Shown here one piece after another: positions 50,875 through 61,735 of a stretch of DNA of 64,000 nt. The stretch covers positions 9,362,001-9,426,000 of the forward strand of contig NC_135143.1 of assembly GCF_051014445.1 (NCBI RefSeq). Reading direction: 5' to 3'. The notes beneath the pieces are model-generated. The model made no database searches and was not told the DNA's origin. It saw nothing but the letters and a program-made list of their open reading frames with translations. This DNA is from Colletes latitarsis. Taxonomy: Eukaryota > Arthropoda > Insecta > Hymenoptera > Colletidae. The position numbers were made by a program, and so were the translations under genes. The stretch's first letter is position 1, and each line of letters opens with the position of its first letter.

Positions 50875-52209
50875 TTGCGGGGTGACGCGAGTTACGCATC
50901 CAGGGATCGTATTAGCGTTACCGGCCACCGAGCCGAGCCGGCCCGAACGAGCTCGGCGATCTATGTGTCGGGAACGATACAATGCGTGTAGCAGGTATAA
51001 TTGCCGTTGGTGGGCAGCAGTTGCTCTAGAAGGACCCGTTTCCATCAATCAGCTCCGCCAAACAGTCACGCGCGAATCTCACGGCTCCACCGTTCGATAC
51101 CGATTGTTCGAATGTAATTTTCGTACGTTCGCCGCTATACTTGTTCGGTACTTGTCGCAATTACATTAATTGTAAGCATTCCATCCCAAAGCGCAGTGCA
51201 TAAAGTTAACGATCACAGTCGAATAAATCTGACTAATACAACTACAAGATTTGAGAACCCTATAAGTTATAGGAACAAGTTATTATTTCTACTTGTTTCA
51301 CTTTGTTTGAGACCACTACGGTTAAATAAAATTCTCTTTGGAAGTTTACTAGATTATAAATTGTACTGTAAATAATGCATAAGGTTAAGGAAGCAGGGGC
51401 AATTATAGCTCGCTAGATAAAAAAAGTAAACATGTAAACTGGAAGTACTCCAAAGACTACTAGGCAAAAATTAAATAAATTTTCTTTATACAAATTAAAT
51501 CGATAGTGCGATCGGTTGGATTTCCTCGAAGAATTTGATGTATACAAATTATTATCTTGCAATTGGCAATATGTACAACAAGATATAAAGAAATTTTTAC
51601 GTAGAAAAGAACTTTTCTTATCTTTGGATGTCAAAGATGTTGTATCTTGTGAACGCCGATCACAGGACAAATACGAACGTATACACACACGCCTGCATGG
51701 GATGCAACACCTACGGTGATGGTCGTTGATGGAACGGGACGCCATGCGGTAGTTATGGGACCACGAGGATGTTAATGACCATAAACAAGCAATCACGGTA
51801 ATCCGCCATGAGTCACTCCGACTGTCCGGCCGACGACGTTGAGATACGATGTGCCATATGCCCGGCGAAACGGGCTGCAGTTGAATATGCATCGCAGTCG
51901 CTCCACGCATCTCCCGAACCTCTGGTATTCCCGTCAAGCTGACCGGCATCGAAATCGAAGGTATTTCGCGCGTTCCCGTCTGCCCCTTTCGTTCAACTAC
52001 GCCGCAAGATCGCATCGCTGGCGACGAATTGTAATTTTTCGCGTCGTTAAACCTTTGCACTCCGCGACTTTCCTTGCATTTCGTTCCAATGGCCCCCAAG
52101 GATATTGAGAGGATTTCACGGAAACAACGTACGCATTACTTTCTTCGAATGTTTAAGGAAATACGAAGAGTTAAAAGTTAAATGGTATATATGTGCCTGG
52201 ATATGCAAG
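50875..52209. other. Unannotated: no gene seen
   Basis: 51130-51720 is AT-rich. The 228-codon minus frame at 51413-52099 has no recognisable domain and crosses an abrupt change in base composition, so it is not called. Confidence 0.4.
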
Positions 52210-52240
52210 TACACTACGGCTCAAAAGTTTCGGGCACCCT
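52210..52240 (+). mobile_element. Tc1-like terminal fragment
   Basis: TACACTACGGCTCAAAAGTT followed by TCGGGCACCC resembles the CACTAC(C/G)GNTCAAAAGTTTNGGG terminus of many Tc1-like elements. The opposite terminus was not found within 1 kb on either side, so this is a fragment or a chance match. Confidence 0.4.
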
Positions 52241-52327
52241 TAGGTCCATACAGTTACGACGTGTGTTCGGACGGAAATTTTTACTCTTTCGCGTTAAAAG
52301 AACATTACTTACGAGACAGAGTCATAT

Positions 52328-52592
52328 GTTAATTCAATTATATTGTATTTCAAATAGGCAATTTAATTGCATTGTGTTTTAATTATGTCGTAATTCAATG
52401 ACATTGCAATTGACTTACGTAGTTCAATCTTTTCAGATAATTCACTTCCTGATTATGTTAACGATCAGTATAATTGAGACACGATGTAATTAAAATATAA
52501 TGTAATTGAATCACACCTCGCAATGTTGAAGGATGCAATTTAATCATTTTGTAATTATAATTTCTGAAGTAAGTCAATTGTAATTCTGCACG
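52328..52592. repeat. Degenerate TAATTG/CAATTA repeat block
   Basis: About ten imperfect, partly palindromic repeats of the type TGTAATTGAATT, GCAATTTAATTGC and GTAATTCAATGACATTGC lie in strongly AT-rich DNA, immediately 3' of the Tc1-like terminus. This may be internal MITE sequence. Confidence 0.5.
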
Positions 52593-53006
52593 ATTCTGTT
52601 ACAAGGGATGTCATACTCCAAGTCTGATGAAACTCGGTATACCGATAGAGTATTGGAAAATGTTAGACACGTATTTATATTTTGCGATTACTACCGAACG
52701 ATCCTTGAACGATAATATCAAATAAAATACGAAAGTGTTCGATCTACTCCTATTGTCTATTCCACGCGAAATAATTTCATTCGTCATTTTGATTCGCTCC
52801 GCGGGTTACGGTGCTCGCTCGACTTTTAGCGAAGAAAGAAACGCGCCAGAGTGGGAGAGACACGGACGTAGCTACGGATGAAAGGAGAACAGGCTTGATA
52901 TCAACGTCCTACAGCGAACCTTACCATCGAGGCTTACGACGCTCGTAAATACGTCGCCGATACGACCGTCCTTCGTCGAAGATACCGAAAGGATAGGAAA
53001 AGGTGA

Positions 53007-53019
53007 GGGGGGGGGGGGG
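53007..53019 (+). repeat. Poly-G run of 13
   Basis: Uninterrupted G run within a purine-rich stretch; a possible assembly or sequencing weak point. Confidence 0.8.
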
Positions 53020-53658
53020 TGTAGGACGCCTGACGAATAGACGAAGACAGGGAATCGACTAGTCGTAGTAAAGAGCAACCGAGACGCGGGACCGAGGCAA
53101 GCAGGAAAGCGAGCATCTAACCGTATCGAAACATTTTACGAGTATCGATCTCTGACATAAAGCGACTTCCTCCACTACGTGAAGCGTAAAGCATACATGT
53201 ATCCGCGCGTGCAGAGCATGTACGCGTGCACACCTGTGTTCGGGACAGAGGTATTATTTTGCGCGTTACGTATACCTCCGCTTATAACGCGATATCCTGG
53301 TTATTTCATGAACCACCAAAAGGCCAATACTCGTTACGTTTCCAGGTATCCTAGAAAGCTCGCGATAGTCGGTGCTACTGGTTTCCTCCGTTTCTCGCGA
53401 TACCGTCTCTATCGTTTCTTCGACCGTCGTTCGTCCCTATCTTTTTCTACATTTTCATACGCGAGCTCTCTATTTCTCCGTCCCGTTTCTACGTTGGTTC
53501 GGGGCGGCCGGTCGGAGCCCCCGGCGTAAACCAACGAAAGCGACGATTTTCCGTAAGAAAACTCGCGACGGTCGATTTAATTCTGTTACCGAACGAGCGA
53601 TCGGACGCGTGGACGTGCCGTAGCTAGAACACCAGCGAGAGCAGGGCAAGCACGCGTG

Positions 53659-53690
53659 CAAGGAAGCAAGCAAGCAAGCAAGCAAGGAAG
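53659..53690 (+). repeat. (AAGC)n repeat
   Basis: GGAAGCAAGCAAGCAAGC-type tetranucleotide array. Confidence 0.85.
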
Positions 53691-54924
53691 ACCGCGAAAA
53701 GTTGGCGATGACGGCGGATGTTATTGGCAGCGGGGCCATTCGTCGCGATGATGGATGCTTGACAGGCGCTCGCTCGCTCGCCAGGCAGTTATAATAAGTA
53801 ATGGGCTCGCTTCCGCCGCCGTCGCTGCCTGAATGCCCGACTGCCTTGCCCGCTTATGCCTCCGATGCCCTGCGAAACCTTCGTGCCTTCGCGCCGTCTC
53901 GTTCTCTTTCTCCGCGACCGGTTCTCCGTCCTTCTCCGCGAACCTCTCGCTCCGTCTCCTCCAACCCCCTTCCCATCCCTTTCTGCCCTTCTCCGCCCCT
54001 ACACCCTATCTATCGGTCTCTCTTTCACCTTTTCATTCCCTGGGGCTGAGTGAGGAGGCCAGGCCACTCGTCTTCCTACTCTTTCCATCCGACCTCCGCC
54101 TCCTCCTCGTAATAACTACAAATCTGTCACGCATTAATTCTCCGTCCGGCATAAATTCGAGCACGGTACAAGCGGAGAAGGAAAAAGTTATCGCAGGGAT
54201 AGGGACGGGTAACCCGACTCACCCCGTTTCGCCTTTGCTCCCCCTCTCCATTCCTTCTACTTTCCCCCTCGCTCCAGGAATTCAACTCACTACCCTTCCT
54301 ACGGAAAAAGGCGAAGAATCGGAAAGAATCTTGAGAATCGAACAAAACACTGGAACGGACGCCATCGGTGCATCGAAGTCGCGATATTCAAATCGAAGCT
54401 CGTAATTGCCGCGGTATAGATCGCGAAAGATCTTTTCTTTAAGTATCAAAACTCTTGATCGAACCGCTGTAACCTTATACAAAATTTACAACAATCTTTA
54501 TAGAGTCGTACGCATGAATTTACCGTTCAAATTTCGTGGTGCATCCAGTATTGCAACGCAGCAACAGATTTTCTTTTATTTACAAAAACCATCCTTATCG
54601 AATACAGTTTACATAGAAATTCGTTGATCGAGGTTTACAATTAAATTGTTGTTCTCAGTAAAGAAAGGTTCGTATAATAATATTTTTATTTATTTTTGTA
54701 CGAAAAATTACGGTCCTCTCGATTGTACCAAAATGACTGGCGCACTTTGAATAAATGTGATTTGCAGTTTGTTGGCGCGTTCAACGATGACGTCATTGGG
54801 CGATCGTTTCCACGATCGCCGCGAGCCACTTCATTTTTATATTTTCCATCAACGAGAGCATAAAATTGTTGACGAATAATAAAAATATAAATATAAAAAA
54901 TAATACAATGCAATACAGTCATTA

Positions 54925-55027
54925 CACAGGGTGGCCCGCAGCAGGTGGGTCCCACTTCAGAGATGGATTCTACGCAAAAAAATAATAACAAAAGTTCATA
55001 TAAACGTGTCATGTTTGACCCCATTTT
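54925..55027 (-). repeat. Dispersed repeat family 4, copy b, with CAGGGTGGCCCGC terminus
   Basis: The left edge reads TTACACAGGGTGGCCCGC, the kind of CAGGGTG end expected of a TIR transposon; the body matches 30694-30795 inverted. Probably a MITE or solo terminus; no second inverted end was found nearby. Confidence 0.7.
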
Positions 55028-58000
55028 CACGTATATTCCTCACCCCGCTATGGGCTCTAATTGTTACGTATCATCCGTGACCCTATCGATGGAAGAGTGT
55101 CGAACTTTCGAAAAGATTAGTAGAGAGGCACAGTCTGAGCGCCACTTGACATTAGGCTGAGTTTAATAATATTGCATCATTAACTTTTCTTCCAGTGACC
55201 CAGTCCAATAATCCGTTACATTATCTAAGTTACTAGATTTACTTTACCGTAGGCGCACAGTTTCGTTGAAAGAAATTGTCGACCACGGTAGGAAACGATC
55301 TGCCTAATAGACGCGTTACAAATAGCGGTGCGGTTAGGTTAAGCAACGAGACCGGCGCGGCGTCGACATCGATGAAAAGGGAAGCGAGCGAGACGGCGTG
55401 CATAGTGTCGGTGGTGGTCGCTGCGAAAGCCGCAGGAGCGAGAGAGACAGAAAGCGGTACATCAACGGCCGTGACAAATAACTCTCCTTCAACGGGGGTC
55501 TGCGTCATTTAATTTTCCTTAGCCCCACTGTCGGAATCGATGATCTCCTCTCTCGAGTATCTTACCGAAGACGAATGAGATGACTTAGACGGTGTTTCAC
55601 CACCTTCTGGAAAGGATGGGGACGGCGCGGAGGGCTGGGGCGCGACGTAGCTCGTAGATCGATCAGCCGGATACCAATTATTCGCGGAAAATTAACCTTC
55701 GGCGTTCGACGCGATCCATCGTCGGTGATTAACGCGATAGAAATCGTACGATGGAACCGTGGAACGTCGTCGTACCGTCTACGAGTCATCGTCATGCGGT
55801 CGGTGGATTCTGCGAGCAATTACCGAGACGGCGCAACATCTTGGAAACAGAAGGTGGGGTCACGAGAACGAACTACGATGGAAAAAAATTGCTACCTTCT
55901 CTAAATCGGGGAAGAAAAAGTCTAATTTCGGGGTAGATGTGGAATACGCAGGACCATCGGCACCGTTTCGACGATCCTCTCGACATTTACAGCCTTCAAT
56001 TTGCCCTTCCGAGAAGGCGACGGTGGTGGGCGAGCCAGGAATGTTAATTAAAGCCGTTCGCTCCTCGATCTCGCGCTTCGACTAATTAGTCGCGCACAAT
56101 GCCATCGTGAACGGCGGTGGAAGAGAAGCCGCGTAAGCGAGAAAGAGCGAGTCACGGGCAAGGGAAGGACAAAGCCGGTCACGGAAAGGCGCGGCAAGTG
56201 CCGGTGAAGGGGCGGAGAGGGTTAAGGCTGCCAGAAGGGAACTGTTCGTGGCAGTCGGAGATCACTTCACTCGGATGCGATGTCCAGGATCTCCCGTTCA
56301 AAGGAGCCGGGCGAACGTCAAATCCGCTCGCTCGTATTCACCGTCGCGTCGCGTCGCGTCGCTCCGTTCGAAAGAAGAATGCTAATTTGCCGAAAGCTCT
56401 CTACGCGGTGGCGAACGTTGTGCAGACGGAATGGAAATTCTGAGGCGGCCGGCTGGAATTCCGGGAGGAACGCTGTCCCGCAAACACTCGACGCGTCCGC
56501 GTTGCATTTTACTTGTTAAGAACCGACTATCCTCGACTCTGTACGTCGATCCTACGAAAAAAATACCGCTTTGATCCTCGATTTAATCCTGAAACGATCA
56601 AGATGCACTTTCTGACTGGAAGAACTACTACGTGTCCGCGAGAAATTCGCTAGCGAAAGGAATGCGGATCTGATTGGTGTCTAGATCCCCACTCTGGTTG
56701 TTGCTATTGGCCGAAACGACGAAAGTGGGGATAGCTGGAGCTAGCGAAGCACTCCCCTGTCCCCTGTTCCGTCCTGCTGGTCAATTTCTCGCGGACGTAC
56801 AGTAGTTGGTAGCTGTGTACGAAACGGATATAGTATACCCGATACTTACGAAGATCCTGAAAGTATCCAGCTACGTAGAAATTTTTGCTATTTTAAAACT
56901 ATAATGCAACAGGAGGCATCTCGTGCCTGCTCCAGACTCTGTTCTCCGACGCGTCAATCGCGACTCTGGATGTTGATCGAGAGATCACGATCGCGGCGTC
57001 GAGAAAAAGCTGAGAAGAACGTTCGCAACGAAGAAGCAAGAATCCTCCGAAGGACTTTCCCTCGAAATCCGGCGGAAACGACGCTCGTAGGAAAATTCCT
57101 ATACCGTGGTAGCGCGCGGATATGAACCGACGAAGTAATACGGTTAAAGAGGACGGGAAGAAGGAAAGAGGAAGGAGCTTCGTAGCGGGGGACCTCATCT
57201 AAAGTTACAAATCGCAATTCTTCCATGGCCGTGGTTCCGATTCTGTAAAGTTATGTTATGGCGCAAAGTAAGCGGGATTTATCAAGAAAGTTAGTATAAC
57301 TTCGCTACGACTATTGATGCAATGAAACGATTGGCTTCGCCTCATTTACCACTCCTAACCCGTGCGCGCTCCTTTCTCCGCGAATTCTCCTCGGCTCGGG
57401 GAAAGGTAATCTTCGTTGTCGTTACCCCTTTACCTCCAAGAATCGAACGCCTTTGTAGTTTCGTCGATTCGTATTCTACTCGCGGGATCGCGTCGGGACG
57501 TCTTCGAAAATCTAAACGATCGAAAATCGAGGGTTCTTTCCAGCCAGACGCTCGAGCAACTAACACCACGGTCTTCTTACCCTTGCTATTTCAGCATCTG
57601 GTGGGGCGAAGCTGAACGTGTTTGCAATTAACGCGTGTCTTGTTTCAACACCGAAAGCGAATATCATTGTTTTTTTTAAGACGATGTCTTAGATTTAAAG
57701 ATCCTTGTACACCTTGAATGTTGAATTTAGGTTGCGGGAGATATCATCAGTTAAACAACAGAAATCAGATTCGAGGTACAGATTTAAAGGGTGCCGAAAG
57801 CAACTTTTGATACGGAACCAATCTGTGCAACCGTACTTTTTACGATCGAATGTTGAGTATGGTTTCGTGAGACAGAGAGGCAAAGGGAAGGAGCAAGAGC
57901 GAGGAATCGTCTGTGGAAAGTAGGTTTATCTGAAAATATTATGACGGTGTCGTCCGTGTTCTCGGTGCAAGGTGGCCGCCGGTTTTGATATGTCCCCAGC

Positions 58001-59345
58001 GTGGCGTAGTCTCGCGCACGGTTGTATAGCCAAAGATATATGAACGGGATTGCAATCATGTCCGTGTTACCCGGGAGTGTCCTGTTGGGATAATATAAAT
58101 ATTGTACAGTCGTCGTCGGCGGTAGAGGTTGACCTGGTGAGGGGGTGGTCCAAGGGATGGAGCGGGAACGTCGAAGCGATAGAAGGAAAGGAACGAGAAG
58201 AGGAAAGTGCGGCGCGGTGAGGAGAAAACAGCAGCGTAAAGAGGAAGGGAGAAGAAAAGAATTCACCTGCTAGGTAGTGGTGGTCGCGATACTACGTCCC
58301 TCAGAATATTAGTTCGATATCCTTGGCTATCGGGCACGGTATTTACGAGGACGGCGTTACCGGCCGAGCTCGTCGGCGGAGAGACGCTCGTCGTTCGTTC
58401 GACGAGGAAGCCGAGGCGATCGCGTTCGCAACGAGACGTTCCCGAGACTAAAAGTGAGACCGAAAACGAATTCGTGGTCGAAGGGACAACGCGGGAGGGA
58501 ACGAATGATACTGGGAAGAGAAGGGGAGGAGGGAATAAATGTCGCAAGAAGGACGCCGGATAGATGGCGAGATGGAAAAGTAGCAGTGGCTCGTATCTGG
58601 TCTAGATGGTACGCGGGTAGGAAAGGGGAGAACCTACTGGTCAGATAAGATTACGAAACCAGTGTTCCGGTCCCTGGTGTCCTTTAGCTCCTGGCTTCGG
58701 TAAGGAAGATAGCGTTGGCCGACTCCGGAAACGAAAACGGATTCGGATCCGGGAAACGGAGTTACGTATCGGTGGCGCTCGTTTCTTCTGATTTTTAGTC
58801 AGCGATCGCGATAGGTTCGTTTCAGGTTTCAGCGTGTACTTGGACTTTTTCCGACAAAAGCGTGCCGCGAGGGTCAAGAAAAACGAAAGAATAGAAGGGC
58901 TGGAGAAGGGAGAGAAAGGGTAAGACGTTATGGAACTCGAGTAAGCCAGCTAAGCAAGCTCCGTGATGTACTGGCAGGAAAAACTTTCCTAATACCGTCG
59001 TCCGTACGGGATTACGCCGGAGATTGAAACGTATATATGTATTTACGAACGTAACTATGCCTCCGGAGAGTATGCGGACCTCCCTTGAATCTGTTTCCCT
59101 TTTCCTTTCCCTTTTCATTCGCTTCTGTTCGCTACGTTCCCTGTTCTCGGTGTTTTCCCTTTTACTATCTGTACCCCTTTTGTTCCTTCTTTCCATTCCA
59201 CGCTTGATGTTTCCTCATTGTCCTCGGTTCTTCGCGAATAACCAAAACGTGAAAATTACAGAAGTTTACGTGTTCCGTGGGCGGAGGTTCGACAAGACAG
59301 CCACGGGGCTTGTTAGAAATTTATCGGAGACCGGTTAACGTTACA
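55028..59345. other. Unannotated: no gene seen
   Basis: 55239-55512 is open on both strands (89 and 78 codons), non-repetitive but unrecognised. A good acceptor-like CCTTGCTATTTCAG ends at about 57594 with no paired donor. 58130-58560 and 58870-58930 are purine-rich. Confidence 0.4.
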
Positions 59346-59480
59346 CTATGTAGATAGATAGATAAGTCATTTATTGCATGCTCTGGAGCAATGTCCTCTA
59401 AGAGCATTAAGCTACCATATAGAAACTGCTATGTAGGGTAGCGGAAACGAAGGCTACGATAAAATGCTGGTACGAGAGTT
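59346..59480 (-). mobile_element. 3' end of a non-LTR retrotransposon (LINE-like)
   Basis: On the minus strand the segment reads ...CCAGAGCATGCAATAAATGA, then CTTATCTATCTATCTA. An AATAAA-containing 3' UTR ending in a short tetranucleotide tail is typical of some insect non-LTR elements such as R1/Jockey-type lineages. No coding part is visible, so this is a 5'-truncated fragment; the clade is inference. Confidence 0.5.
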
Positions 59481-61417
59481 ACAAGTATGAAAATACCTTG
59501 AATGGATAAAGATGAAAATTCTGAAGAAAGGATTCTAACATAAGTAGTTAAGACAAATTCAATAGCCTCGATCGTAACCACGCTAAAATTCACGAATCCT
59601 ATTCAAAATTTTCTTTAACGTTTCAGCTCGAAAATTAATTGTTTTAGTGATGCGGCGGTCAAAGCGTTAAAGTTTCAAATGGTTTTCATTAACTTTTGAT
59701 AAGACTTGGCAAAGTTATAAATGTTTAAAGATTAAGGGAGTTTAAAATAGTTTTTTCCAGCTTTCGAATGGTCCAGTGTGCGAGGGTCGAGAGGGAAAAT
59801 AGCGGAGCAGTCCGGTGACCGAGTTGACGCAACGCGCTTGCCACGACTCGGAGCTTTTCCTCCCTCGAAACCATCACCCGTCGAGGCGTCGCGTCGGTTC
59901 TGCGGCTCTCCAAGCACCCCCGGCGCTGCCTACTACCCACCCGCCCGGCTATCCACTCGCACAGACCACGCTACAAGGGGCCAGTATTTATGCACATTGT
60001 TGACTGGCACGTGGATTTATGTACGTCCGTTATATTATGCGTCCTGTCGTCCGTCGTGTAAAGCCGGTATGCTGGTACCGTCTCGAACACGCATGCAACA
60101 CGTATTTCGGTTCAATGTCTCGTTCCAGACGTCGCGAATTCACCCTCGAATCGCCGTGATGCGACGCGACGACACCGATCCCTTTCTTCGACGTTGAGTT
60201 TCGCGACTTTTCGACGGTTCGTCGAGCAAGAACCTCTCACGACCGGGATTATCGCGTCGAAATAAGCGGCCAGAGAGACGTGGCTGGAACATGTCTGTGG
60301 ACCAACGGTTGTTTGTGAGACCTTCTTAGAACATACCCCGGTACAAAGCTGACTGCTGGCCGGCATTCTCGAACTGACGTGACCCCCGGCAGCGCGAGCA
60401 TTGTGTCGGTGTTCTCGACTTCTCGACTCGCCGCCACTGCAGACACCGTCTTACCTCCACTACTCGAATCGCTTCACCGAATCGACCACGTGGACGGGAC
60501 AGCAAGGAAATCTTCTTGCTCGGACCGTCATTCCTCCTACTCGGGGAACGCTACCGCGCTGTCTCTCGAACTAACCTTCCTGACAACAGCCAACTTTCCT
60601 ACCAGTTTCGAATGTCCGTTTCGCGCGTTCGCCTCCGCCATTCTGGTCTCTACCACCGTCCGTATTCGTATTTATTAGGTTGTTGCATATGAAATGTCAG
60701 ATTTTATAGGGAAACTTTAAACTTCTCTAGCTCTGCTGCAAACAAACTTTCTTAACCCTGCAGTACTTTGACTAAAAATTGTAACTTGCTTGCTCCGGCG
60801 CGATCTGCCTGACATCGAACTTAACTTTGCTAAACACAAGCGATGCGTCCATTTTGTTTTTCTGACCAACGCGTGGCTTTCACGGAATCGTTGCTAACGA
60901 AACAAATTCATTACGCCTATTTATTAGTTTTTCAAATCTTTAGCCGAGCCAGCATGTTATTCGTGAGGATGGTGTGTAAGAAGTATCTGTTTAGAATTAA
61001 GATATAGAAATCCTAGACGCGAAATTTCAATACGTCGGATACCGAAAGCAAGGCGAGAAGATAAACACGCACGCTCATATTATTATATTATAATAATCAA
61101 ATAGAGAGACGACAAGAGATCGGAAGACGCTTAACCGGTGAGCTATTCGAAATCCGTGCCGGTGACTCGTGATCCATAAATCGTCGGCTCGAAATTCTCT
61201 AGTGTCCGTGCCATAGATAAGTGCGTATTGGACGGTATCTAGGAAGTATTTAGTTGGACTTTGGTGCTGATCGATTCGCCTCGCGAGAGTTCGGAAGGAG
61301 ACGATGGTTGGTCATAGGAGGGCGGTTAGGATGAACTTCTGGCAACGAAGAGGTGCGGGTGTTGGTAGGCAAAAGCAACGGGAGTGGGAAAGGCGGTGGT
61401 AGCGGTTAAGCAAAACG
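59481..61417. other. Unannotated: no gene seen
   Basis: AT-rich at both ends with a CpG-rich core at 59760-60650. No recognised product. Confidence 0.4.
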
Positions 61418-61735
61418 GTGGTGGTGACGATAGTGGCGATAGCAGTATCGGTGGCGGGACGGCGTTACCATCGGAGGGATTTTAGTGTCTCGGGGAGTAA
61501 TAACGTCTCGGGGTGTAGATTATACGGTGTCCGGCCAGGAACGGGCGAGTGCCCAGTTGGGTCCTCCGATGATGCAAGGTCCCCCGGTGCCACCCCCGTC
61601 CGGACATATATTAGCATTCTAACCAACCATTATTATATGCCTGGTGAGCCGCGTTGGGCCGAGAGTACCACCAACGCCCATGTTACGTACTTGGACCAAG
61701 TTTACCAACAATTCACCGGGGCTCGCGCTCTATAA
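61418..61735 (+). other. Non-repetitive open region, possible exon
   Basis: Open for 105 codons in one frame and ending MPGEPRWAESTTNAHVTYL... to a stop at 61735. A second frame reads through a proline-rich stretch QLGPPMMQGPPVPPPSGHI before TAA. A possible donor (G|GTGAGC) follows ATGCCT near 61645. Unlike most open frames here, the part after 61500 is not simple-sequence. I cannot name a family. Downstream (61740-61800) is AT-rich with TAATTAAT motifs. Confidence 0.18.

Larger units (their letters stand above)
52593..54924. other. Unannotated apart from simple repeats
   Basis: 53790-54060 is pyrimidine-rich and gives overlapping Ser/Pro frames. 54400-54920 is AT-rich. Confidence 0.4.

Noticed and set aside
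51413..52099. 228-codon minus-strand open frame
   Set aside because: No recognisable domain, crosses an abrupt shift from CpG-rich to AT-rich DNA, and lacks supporting splice or start context.
61550..61620. DDARSPGA match to Homothorax-like proteins
   Set aside because: Eight residues only; neighbouring residues do not match and no splice sites define an exon.
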